From: Sanguinoderma infundibulare
Lineage: Eukaryota > Basidiomycota > Agaricomycetes > Polyporales > Polyporaceae
NCBI GenBank assembly: GCA_032821775.1
Contig: JAVLRN010000003.1
Location: 4,092,001-4,156,000 of the forward strand
Length of the DNA: 64,000 bases
Direction: 5' to 3'
Below the pieces are notes generated by a model, which saw only the letters and a list, made by a program, of their open reading frames with translations, did no database searches and had not been told where the DNA came from. The position numbers and the translations under genes are program-made. This document shows positions 54,611 to 64,000 of this stretch, in pieces (position 1 is the first letter of the stretch; each line of letters starts with the position of its first letter).

Positions 54611-55338
54611 ACAGACGTGGTGTCTGCGTCGGGCAGGAGGTCGATTGAGTGGTCGGGGGAGCCGAGTGCAAGGTCTGGCGCTCCCTCGAAGACTCGTCAC
54701 TCGTCCTCCGCTTCGGTGGTCGGCTCAGGGTGAAGCTCGATGGCGATCCCGGTCTCGACAGCGACTGGTGGCTGTCACTGGATACTCGGCGAGGCGACAA
54801 CAACGGAGACAGCAGGTTTATGCCACCCACGGGGCCGAGCCCGGGGGATACTAGAGGGATGGCAGACGGAGATCGCGAGGCAATGATGCCTTCGGTCGTA
54901 TCCCAGCGACGTGCGCCGGGACAGAGACGTGGGAGGGAGTCGATGGGAAGCATGTCGTAGAGCGCTTTGAACAGAGACGTATGACCCTGCGTTGCAACCG
55001 GCTTGCTTGGAGAAGGCGGTTGCTCGCCTAGACGCGTAAAACAAGATGAGGAAAATGGGCAGGGGCGGAGGGGAAGCGATGTTGTCATTACTTACCAGCG
55101 TTCGTGGGTAGCGCATTATCGTTCGCGCTCAAGCTGAGGGGGTGGAGGTTTGCGGTACGAGCGGTGTGCTCTGTGTCTTGCTTCTTGCGTGATCCGCACA
55201 AAGTAGAAGAACCAGAGGAAGTGGTCCGCAACAACGAGCACGCACGACCCGACGAAGCTAGTCAATGAAATGAAAGACCAGATCAGGGTGAAGTTTTGGA
55301 GGTACATGATGTGGCAGAAGACGGAGAAAAGGGTGTGT
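54611..55338 (-). pseudogene. Svp26/TEX261-like ER membrane protein remnant
   Basis: Svp26/TEX261 proteins are four-helix ER-Golgi membrane proteins that load cargo into COPII vesicles. The minus strand reads TLFSVFCHIMYLQNFTLIWSFISLTS, CVLVVADHFLWFFYFVRITQEARHRAHR (55335-55180), then LSLSANDNALPTNAG (about 55138-55096), a short intron, and EQPPSPSKPVATQG, SLFKALYDMLPIDSLPRL with a Ser/Pro-rich tail. The segment between HRAHRSYRKPPPP and LSLSAND (the next helices) is missing and the frame changes there, so it is a deletion derivative. It lies back to back with displaced regulator pieces on both sides. Confidence 0.6.
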
Positions 55339-55356
55339 CTCAGCGGAAGGGAGTCC

Positions 55357-55548
55357 AAGCCGATGTTGAATACTGTCGAAAACACCATGGCGGGCCCCCT
55401 TCCGCGAATTCCCCATCTGATACCCTCGACACCCCAGCGGCATCCATCCCAATACGCCACGAATCCTCGGAACCTGAACCATCCTCAGACAATGAAGGCA
55501 TGAGCTCTAACACAGAGTCGGACATCGAGCATCTCATTGCCCCCCAAC
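55357..55548 (+). pseudogene. Inverted fragment of the regulator's linker exon
   Basis: Plus-strand text YCRKHHGGPPSANSPSDTLD, IPIRHESSEPEPSSDNEG and TESDIEHLIAP matches the linker exon of the intact regulator (minus strand, about 42060-41865) almost word for word, but in the opposite orientation relative to the duplicated permease. Homology stops exactly after HLIAP; what follows (QRPRMCGG) is unrelated. Confidence 0.88.
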
Positions 55549-55869
55549 GGCCGCGCATGTGTGGGGGACGAGCCAGCAACGGTAGCAAAGAGAGCTAGGA
55601 GGATCGGGGAAAGGGTTTGGAGCGGGGGAATGTTTGGAGATGCGGAGAGACCGCTTGGGAAGGTGCAGCACGGTGCGAGACGATGAGGCAAGAGGGAGCG
55701 GAAGGAAAGCGGTATTTAAGACCTGCTTGAGTGTGGCATTGCATGGCCTCGGTCGAGAAAGATGGACGGGGGATGTGCCGCCAAGCGTCGAGGACGATGC
55801 CAAGACAAGGGAGGGCACGACGGGCAGCTTGGCGAGAGGATGGGCAAGGACAGGGGGCTGTCGAGGGAA

Positions 55870-55983
55870 ATGAGGTTGTGCTGCGTACCTTTTCCTGCGG
55901 TGGCTACAAGCCTGCTTTGCGTATGTGCCGCGACCTGACGGAATGACGGACTCAGGCTTCGCACGCTGCTTTCCATCCTTCAT
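55870..55983 (-). pseudogene. Regulator exon 1 copy with damaged zinc cluster
   Basis: Minus strand from ATG at 55983: MKDGKQRAKPESVIPSGRGTY, then ACSHRRKR. The second zinc-ligand cysteine of the intact gene (ACSHCRKR) is arginine here (TGC to CGC). The donor GTACGCAGC is conserved, but the exon carrying the other four cysteines is absent downstream: homology ends near 55865. Together with the displaced pieces at 54374-54610 and 55357-55548 this is a shattered second copy of the regulator. Confidence 0.88.
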
Positions 55984-56357
55984 GGTGCATGCAGGCGATA
56001 TGAGCAGACCAAGAGAATTCGGGGCAGCCAGCAAAAGGACGGGATGGGGAGTAAGACAACGTCCAGTGACGAGACCCGCCCAGTTTCCCAACAAGCGGGA
56101 CACCTCGTCCGTAATGGCACACAGCCGTCCACAACTCTGATAAGATCACCCACGAATCCCATCCAGATAACGCCAACCCGACCCCTGTTACCCTGCCCGG
56201 ACCCCGGACTACCCCGGACTGATCGCTCCGGTCGCGATCGAGGATGGCATTGGTCGAGGTTGCTGATCATGTTCCGTTTTCCACTCTCACGCGATCCTCC
56301 CCCACGCCTCTTCCTCCTCCTTCCCCACCTCCCGTAGCCGATCCAACGCGAACCAAC

Positions 56358-59300
56358 ATGGCCGTCCTTTCAGCGCTGTCCTGGAAGTCCGCCGATGAAG
56401 GCAAGCAGGCTGTCGACAGTCTCAAGAAGGCGTCTTCCCCAGCGTCTGTCCATGGCTCCACCTCCCAGCCAAAATGGAAACACGTATTCGTGGGTGACGC
56501 AACCCAGGACAACGACACAAAACGGGCCATGCAAGTCGCCATCTGACCATGATCGGTGAGCGCCTCTTCCTGCGCCCCCAACACACTCCATATTAATCAC
56601 ACTTTAGCCATCGGCGGCACTGTGGGTACCGGAATCTTTCTCAGCGCTGGTTCAGTGCGTACTGCGTATTCATCTTTGACATTTGTGTTCAGCCCATACA
56701 TACTCCCGCGTACAGGCAGTAGCTCCCCGCTAGTGCCCTCTTGTCCTACTTTACAGTCGGTGTCTTCTGCTATGGCGTCGTCATCTCTCTGTAAGTGAAA
56801 ACGAATCCGTCCGGTCCCGTCCATTAATATGCAGGCACTCCGCAGTGGCGAAATGGCATCCTATATTCCCGTCACCGGATCCTTTGCCGTTTTCGGTTCC
56901 TGATTCATCTCCCCCGCACTGGGGTTTACGTTAGGTAAGTGCGCCACCACTCTTGTTAGTCTCGTCACCAGGCAGTTTTGCACACGGCCCAAGGACAAGG
57001 CCAGGGACGTGTCCAAAACGGCCTGGTAAATTTCGCATGCTAGGTGGCTTCCAGCCCGGCCCCGCCAACTCGCGCCCTGTTCTAAGTTCGTTCGCTCGTT
57101 TTTTCTTAGTGCTTTGCATAATTCCATGAACACGCCGAAAATTCTTTCAGCCCCTATTCTCTGATGTCACGGTCACTTGCTCTACTGAACGCCTCAGGCC
57201 CTCGAAAGCGCACCTCGTGTGCGAATTCCTGTAGTCCCTTTCAATCAGATATTGCCCAATAAATGTGAAAAAACACGACGTCGCTTGCCTCTTAGGCTCT
57301 GACCCGCTTTGACTGTGCATCCTCCATCTATCCCCCGGGCCGCGCGTCCCCATCCTACAGAGACGACGTCAGCATATTTCGATATCATAGAAACTAAATC
57401 CGGGGCCCCACGATGAGCAGGTGCCCTCATGCGCGCCGGTGATACAAGTCTGAACGGGGCGTCCAAATTCTTCAAGTTATTCCTGCACTTGACCAGCTCC
57501 ACTTCGTTGCTCGGTCCCTACAACGTGTCTCTTGACGCGTGACTAGTCCTCGAGTGTCCCTTGTCATGCGCGTGTTCGTGCAGAGCATGGTCGAACACGG
57601 CGCACCCTCCGCCCGTCGAAACCTTGACAATAGGCTAAACGTTCTGCGCGCGTCATAGTCGTTCCGCGCGGGAACGGAAATGGACTTCATCTGCGTGGAA
57701 GTTGCTGCTTTCCTCTGATGAGCTGGTTATTCTGCACAAAATTCACTGTGCTTTGCGGCGTGTCAAACATTTGGTTATGATAGCAAACGATCATGTTGCT
57801 GATGCTGACACCCTATCGCAGGATGGAACTATTGGTTTCAATGGTCAGGCCACGTCCGTCGTCGCCTCAATCATAATGCTTGTTAACCTTGACGACTGCA
57901 TACATCGTAGGGCCGTGGCCATTCGTGAGTTCACAAGACCGCGCACTTCGGTCTTGCGGTTGACTCGCTTCATTGCATAGCGAGCGAGCTGACTGCCGCA
58001 GCAATCATCCTCCAGGTACGCAGGGCTTACTACCGGTGCATCAGGGAATGCTGAACGCTTTGATAGTATTGGGGCCCGAACATCGCTGCCTGGCAGTATG
58101 CGCTCATGATCATCGCTCCAATATTCGTCATGCAGCTTATCCACGTGCGGGTCTACGGTGTGTACCAATATCCGTCCGCTGGACTTCAAAATGATATCCA
58201 TCCCGATTTGTCCAGGCGAGTCAGAATACTGGTTCGCGATGATCAAAGTGGTCATGATTGTCGTCTTCGTTATTGTCGGCCTCATCTACGACTGGGGCGG
58301 CATCCGTGGTCACCCTGGTCCGGTGCGTCCTCAGTTTCTCATCTTACCCCCTCGCCACCGTTAATTAACGTCTTGTGTTCGCCGCTTCGCACAGGGTCTC
58401 GCGAACTTCCGTGATGGCCAGGCGTTCATCGGCGGCTTCGGTAACTTCGCGCAAACTTTCGTGTTCGCGTTCTACTCATATGGCGGCGTCGAGCTCGTCA
58501 CGGTCGCGGCCGGAGAGAGCGCGGAGCCGCACAAGGCCGTGCCGCGCGCAGTGCGGGCAACGTTCTTCAGGATTGTCGGCTTCTACGTGCTCACGATCCT
58601 CACGATCGGGTTGTGCATCAACAACCAGGACCCGACCCTGCTCACAGCCGCCGACGGTGCGTATTTCTGCTCTCCCCCGATGGCTCTGGCGTTGAATGAG
58701 GGTCCCGAATATCTCCTAGATTCGAGCGTGGCTGCGTCGCCGATCACCGTGGTCTTCCAGCGCGCAGGTTTCGGGGCGGCTGTCCATGTCGTGAACGCCG
58801 TGCTGCTCACCGCGGTGCTCTCCGCGACGAACTCGTGCTTCTACGCGAGCTCGCGCATGATCCTTGCCCTCGCCCGCAGCGGCTACGCGCCGCGCATCTT
58901 CGGCTGGGTCAACTCCCGCGGCGTCCCCGTGCCCGGACTCATGTGCGTCCACACGCTGGTCGCGACTTAACCGACGCTAACCCACATGCAGCCTCTCGCT
59001 CGCCGTCTCCTTCGTCTCCTTCCTGACCACGATCTGGGGCGAGGGTGTCGTCTTCACGTGGCTCATCAACCTTGCCGGCATCTCCGCGTTGCTCGTGTGG
59101 GGCAGCATCGGCGCGCTCTCGCTCCGCTTCCGCGCGGCGTGGAAGGCGCAGGGCCGTCCGCTGGAAGACCTGCCGTACAGGCAGCCGCTGTTCCCCCTCT
59201 TGCCGATTGCGACGCTCGTGCTCGCCGTCGCGATGCTCGCCGCGGAGGGCTACGCGGCCGTCATCACGCGGCCGTTTGACGCGAGGGTGAGTTCTTGCGT

Positions 59301-59654
59301 TGCTGCCGTGGCCGGCCCCCGAGATAGCATTTTTATACAGACTGTGCGTCACCAATGACGGCATTGACACTTTGTTTTCAGAACATCATAGCGGCGTACA
59401 TTGGCGTCGCGCTCTACATCGTGCTCTATGCGGGCTGGACGGTGTATGAGCGCCTATGGCTGAAGAACCGCCAGCCTCACTTTGTGCCCCTCCTCGAGGT
59501 CGACCTCAACACCGACGCGGTCTGGCGGCCGGGCGAGGGCGTGCGGATCCACGAGGAGGAGCGGGCGGCCCAGGAGAAGCGCGACGCGCAGGACATGGCG
59601 GAGGGGCGGCGCGTCAAGGTGTGGGTACGCAAGGCACTCAGATTGGTAAACTGA
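56358..59654 (+). pseudogene. Amino-acid permease copy 2, inactivated
   Basis: Direct paralogue of the permease at 42860, same exon order. Two lesions are clear. In the third exon (about 56717-56745) eight bases are missing relative to copy 1, turning ALAGPGSALLSY into a frameshift. In the next exon TGA at 56901-56903 replaces the CGA of GSRFVSP. Downstream exons remain open and nearly identical (for example FAQTFVFAFYSYGGVELV at 58450 onward and the last exon ending at 59654), so inactivation is recent. A shorter transporter from a downstream start would lack the conserved GTVGTGIF helix. Confidence 0.9.
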
Positions 59655-59807
59655 GACGAGACGTCGGGTGTGGGAGGTATCCGAGGTAAACTTAAAAGGT
59701 ATTATGTCGAGGAGGTATCGCAAGGTAAGTAGTTATGTAGTGTTTGGGGCCTATCGCCGACAATGTGTAGCGTGTAGCGTAGCGACATACCGAACCCATT
59801 GAGGGTC

Positions 59808-60608
59808 TCATCCAGAACGGGTACTATCAGACTCTGATTCAGAGGATGCAGACGAAGGAGCGATCCCGACGCCTAGCCGCCTCAAGGTCCCGATCATCCG
59901 CAACCACGCCGTGACGGAATTCAGGACGCTCTTTCCCTGCGGGCCAGTCCACCCCTCCAACTCCTTTGCGTCCAGCTCCGCACTGGCTGCCAAAGCCGAA
60001 GTACTAGTACTAGTGCCAGTGAGCCCGCGCCGCAGCTCGGCGAAGTACTTGATCGCTGTGGGACCCTTGACGCCCGCGATGCGGCTGATCTCTGCAAGGA
60101 GCGCCTCGTCTGTCTCGCAGTGGCGGCCACGCGCAACGACCGCGTCGTGCACGCCGACGAACGTCTGGCCGCGGCCGTTGGCGGTGAGGAGGCGGGGCGC
60201 GAGGAAGAAGCGGTACGGGCGTACGATGAACGTCACGCGCGGGTGCGCGAGCGCGGATGATAGGGAGGAGGGGGTGGGGGTGGGGATGGACGGGTGCGTG
60301 ATGTCGAGGCCGATGCGCGGGGAGCGGAAGACGCGCGGCTTGCCGTCGACGAGCGCGTCGAGGTCCAGGGTCGTCGTGTGCTGGCGGGTCTTCTTTCCCT
60401 TCTTGGTTGGGTTTGGAGTGTCGGTGGTAGGGGCAGGGGCGGGGGCGGGCGCTGGGTCGCGGACGAGGTACATGGTCGAGAGGCGCATGGGGATCGGCGT
60501 GGGTGTGGAAGTGGATGTGGAAGGGGGGAGAGGGTGGCCAGCAGAGCGGGGCGCGGGCGCGCATGTACATAACCAGCGGATCAATGCATTTGTTTCACGG
60601 CTGCTCAT
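59808..60608 (-). CDS. Conserved protein of uncertain function, copy 2
   Basis: 266-codon open frame, nearly identical to the copy at 46271-47116 through VFRSPRIGLDI, LLTANGRGQTFVGVHD and GTLRRLGVGIAPSS. Small in-frame differences lie in the low-complexity N-terminal part (PAPAPAPAPTTD). A local change near 59808 creates a TGA right after STRSG, so it ends 15 residues earlier than copy 1, which continues FEWVGYVAKL. Unlike its permease neighbour, it has no inactivating lesion. Confidence 0.6.
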   Translation of the reverse strand: MSSRETNALIRWLCTCAPAPRSAGHPLPPSTSTSTPTPIPMRLSTMYLVRDPAPAPAPAPTTDTPNPTKKGKKTRQHTTTLDLDALVDGKPRVFRSPRIGLDITHPSIPTPTPSSLSSALAHPRVTFIVRPYRFFLAPRLLTANGRGQTFVGVHDAVVARGRHCETDEALLAEISRIAGVKGPTAIKYFAELRRGLTGTSTSTSALAASAELDAKELEGWTGPQGKSVLNSVTAWLRMIGTLRRLGVGIAPSSASSESESDSTRSG

Positions 60609-60649
60609 CTGCGCTGAAATCTCCCGGATCGATCATTTGCCTTAGTACT

Positions 60650-60912
60650 CTCAGAGGGAGGTAGGTTTGAGCAGAGGGGACTGTATTGGGGACAGAGGGA
60701 GGTAGTTCTGAGCAGGGGGACTTTCGGAGGGGACTGTATTTGCATAGAAGCAGTATTCGAGTCGGGGCGGTGGATTGGACTTGGGGGACCTGTCTGGGGG
60801 AGGAGAGAGTCGGGTGCTCTCAGAGTGGGGTAGGTTTGAGCAGCAGGGACTGTGTTGGAGTAGAGGGGGCGAGTTTGGAGTGGGGGACCAGGGGAGAGTC
60901 ACTGTATTGGGC
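60650..60912. repeat. Degenerate G-rich minisatellite, copy 2
   Basis: Same array as 47156-47420, with the same number and order of degenerate units; it was copied with the segment rather than formed anew. Confidence 0.75.
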
Positions 60913-63900
60913 ACTTTGTAGTCGAGGACAGGACATTTGGGTTGAGAGGGTAATATTCTAAAGGGATACGCAAGAGAAATACACACGTAGAGAGCACGAT
61001 ACATGACCGAAACGAAACAAACGAGCCCGCCGCAGACGCAGAACCACGTCCAACTCCACGGGCGCCTATCCACACGTACAAGCGAGAGGCGATGCAGCTC
61101 TCCTTCCACCGCCACCACCCGGACCTCTGCAACTCCATCTCTCACCGCCGCCGCTATGTTCTTGTCAAATTGCGACTCTGTGGGCTTCGGAGAGGTCTCG
61201 ACTTCCGCTGGACTTGACATGGGACTCACCGGGTGGTCTGCTTCTGGGACTCGGAACTGGTGCCTCCGGTCTGCGGCTTGGACTCCCGGGCTGTGACTCG
61301 GACGGACTTGAATATTGCTACGACTCACCGGGACTCCCAAACACACTCTCACACACCGACTTGTGACCTCATTGCTGGCTGTCACATCACGGACGACACA
61401 TGCTGAGCTGTCAGCCGAGACTGCGCTTGATACCTCGACATTCGAGTATACCAACGACGCCAAGGAAGATCTCGTCGGCCCGGATGCATTTGTAGAGACT
61501 GTTCGCCCAGTACTACTGTGGAATTATCATACTCAGGTGATGTACCATGAAACATGGGCACACATATGCTGAGTTCTTTGTCTCGGGAGCCACGCGAGCA
61601 TGACATGTCAGAGGCAGAGTGCCTGGAGATGAAGAGACGACTACCAGGTACATGAACATCTCCTGTGCTGATTTCCAAGTTCACAGGTTCTCCACCCGCC
61701 AACACATCCCGAAGATATAAATCACATCGAACAGATGTCTCCCATGCGGTGAACACGAAAGGGACGCAGATGCAAACCGAACATCATACAAGGTCAAGGA
61801 CACCTGCACGGCTGTGGACCGTGTCTGGCGATAGCAATAGGGACACAAGCCCAAGCCCGTCGATGCCAATGGACTCACTCGTTAGCACCGCATGAATGAT
61901 GACGCGACCGCTGCCAAGCCACCGCAAGCCGCAGATGGGGACGAGACCAAGGAGGACATCGAGACCCCAGTGCAGATGCAGATGCAGACAAGGAGACGAG
62001 GAACACGATGGTGCGCGGCGCGCGGCGGACCCGCTGCCCGAGAGCCATGTCCTGAAGCGGCGGCAGGCGACGGGCGGGTCAAATGGTGCTACCGCTCAGC
62101 CCGCAGTGGGGTCTAGTACGAGTTCCATGGCTCCCGCGAAGACCACCAGACGGCACCCGAGAAACCAAAACCGAAGGGTGGGTGTGGACGCTCGAAGAGC
62201 AAAGCGCAACCCCAGCCCCAGCCCCAGTCCCAGCCGCAATCACAGGCAGAGGCAGAGACAGCGACGACCCCTCTGAGCTGGGTGTCAGCACCGGTCCCCC
62301 GCATCCGCAGTGCACTGGACCCCACCAGACCTGTCAAATCTCCCAGCTGGGACGTTTTCCTGGTGCAGGAAAAAATCGTCCCAGCTGGGAGAGACGTGTA
62401 TTGCGTCGAGCGTTCGGTAGCTCATGCCAATGGCTGACACGCGACATTCCAGGGATGACCGCGAGAAGCACGACCGCATCCCAGAGCGACACATATCTCT
62501 CCCGGACGACTTCGGAATGCGCGCATCGAGTCTTCTAGCCCCGCGACAGTCATTCCCTGCATGGGGCATGGGAATAGCCTTCTCGGGACTGGGAGACTTG
62601 ATATGTCTATCTGAGGTCGTCCGGGAGCTGCTTTGCAATGCGCTCGGGAGCGCCGGAACATGCAACACCAGTAATGCCTGTCAACCAGGGAATTCCACTC
62701 AAATGTGATGCTCACACGCGCACACAGCTCAGGGAAGTTCCGCACCACCACCCCTATCCTCCAGCGCAACCGCGTCTTTCCCGACATCGAATGCCAGCTG
62801 CGAAGACAATCGTGGTCATGGAGCAGGCCATCAAGGAGCTCCCGCACGCGATCCTCATGAACCGGCTAATCCCCGAAGACTTTGACAGCAGCTGCAAGCA
62901 GCTCCACGGCCCGCCATGAATGTTGGAGCAGATGACACTGAAGACAGCTGCGCTGCAAGAAGACCAACACTGCGACGTCTGCCATATCCACGGTGAGGAC
63001 ACGGGGCACGGTATATATATGTTTTCCACAAGAAATACAATGGTGTGTGAGGATTCAATTGAAATGGGGATGCACAGAGCTCGAACGAGCAATGTTGAGC
63101 GCAAGAATGGAAAGATCGAACAGGGAGTGGGAAAAATGAACTGGATACTCACAGGTGTGCATCGAGTGCGACGTGGAGGCTTGCAGCTTGTAGCTCATCT
63201 TGAAAATGGACGGGTACGTGTAGCCGGCGGTGCAGTGATAATGACAAGGCGTGGAGGAGAGGGGGAGAGCCAGGAGAAGGATGTGCAGTGAGGAGGGACG
63301 CAACGTCGTCAAGTGCTGGCAACAATTTGCCCAAGCGAGCGCAGAGTATCGCACCATGCTCGGATCATGACAGTGTATCATGCAGAATTCTGAGATGTTC
63401 CACGTATCGCCTGGGTCTCAAGCCGCAGCGCAATTGATTTACGCAACCCGCGGATCAGTTAAACATACACAATGGCAAACATTACTTAACCGGCTGTTCC
63501 ACTCGCGTCCATTTCCGCTTACCGCGCGGCATCCGAGCCTGTCACGTCGGTAACTTTGCCCTGATGTCCCGAGCGTGATCCTGATGTCCCATTGCGCCTG
63601 GACACTTGGGCGGGGGCCCGGAATTTTGAGTGGCCCGCCGCGTGTGTGACAGCGATGATCTGGGCTTGCTGGGAGTCTTCAGCGTCGAAGCCAGCCCTGA
63701 TCCAATTCGGAGCCGTGTTTGAATGGCGAAGCGAGCGAGGCGACCTGCGCGTGACCGTCCAGACCACCTGTCCCCTCGAGGATTGCGTCATCAACTATAC
63801 AAGGCTAGAGCTTCTCAATGATTGCATATGTCGCAAGTGTTCGATGCTTACCACATACAGACGATGAGAACAGGAGGCTGAAAAGGCTGCTACCAGCTTC

Positions 63901-64000
63901 TCCCGAGGGCGCATCCCCGACCCGGTAAGTATACCATCTGTGCGGCCTCCCTGGAACCGACTTGTCAGCTAACATTATCAAACGACCACGGGGAGTGGCG
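60913..64000. other. Unassigned part of the duplicated segment, copy 2
   Basis: Counterpart of 47421-50510 with scattered substitutions. No gene family recognised. The last base of the window still lies within the repeat. Confidence 0.45.

Larger units (their letters stand above)
55865..64000. repeat. Segmental duplication, copy 2 (continues past the window)
   Basis: Direct repeat of 42390-50510, same orientation, high identity by eye along the whole length and still matching at the last base of the window. The left boundary falls just upstream of the first intron of the regulator gene copy. Confidence 0.95.

Overview
The window looks like nuclear DNA from a white-rot-type basidiomycete (Agaricomycetes, probably Polyporales). 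The signs are GC-rich genes split by many short introns of about 50-80 bp with GT..AG ends, three secreted copper-radical (glyoxal oxidase-like) oxidases, a fungal TET/JBP-type dioxygenase, DUF6533-like, sesquiterpene synthase-like and agaricomycete F-box sequences, and a Zn(II)2Cys6 regulator. No species can be named from the sequence alone.

Layout. (1) 0-17.2 kb is a gene graveyard. Broken pieces of conserved housekeeping genes lie end to end: an SFH5-like lipid-transfer protein, a DUF6533-type membrane protein, FES1, PRP16, galactokinase, a P450 N-terminus, an M24 prolidase and saccharopine dehydrogenase. Among them sit inverted palindromic repeats, minisatellites, two tRNA or tRNA-like loci, one apparently intact TET/JBP oxygenase gene (4.66-6.62 kb) and a multi-spanning membrane protein gene with one apparent frameshift. 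(2) 17.5-34.7 kb is a mostly live block: glyoxal oxidase 1 (-), a sesquiterpene synthase remnant, an F-box gene (-) with a partial duplicate beside it, a CDC14/SIN-type gene (-) carrying a 0.68-kb terminal-inverted-repeat element in an intron, a fumarylacetoacetate-hydrolase-family gene (+), and tandem glyoxal oxidases 2 and 3 (+). (3) 35.6-47.1 kb holds an unrecognised gene (-), a complete Zn2Cys6/fungal-trans regulator (-) with a 1.3-kb interrupted intron, a divergently transcribed amino-acid permease (+), and a conserved protein of uncertain function (-). (4) 42.4-50.5 kb is repeated in the same orientation at 55.9-64.0 kb, with an offset of about 13.49 kb that runs off the window. The spacer between the copies (50.5-55.9 kb) is another fragment mosaic: a UBC-like piece, 310-bp tandem repeats, an Svp26/TEX261 remnant, and shuffled and inverted pieces of the same regulator.

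How it works together. The three oxidases keep every expected radical-copper ligand and would make extracellular H2O2 for peroxidases. The regulator and permease share a 351-bp divergent promoter, which suggests local control. In the second copy the permease is dead (8-nt deletion plus a nonsense codon) and the regulator is shattered, while the neighbouring conserved gene stays open. The nonsense change and a nearby substitution are both CpG transitions, which fits methylation-linked decay. The presence of a TET/JBP-type oxygenase in the same window makes this worth testing. Most gene identities rest on recognition of protein families by eye; exon limits are inferred from splice motifs and frame.
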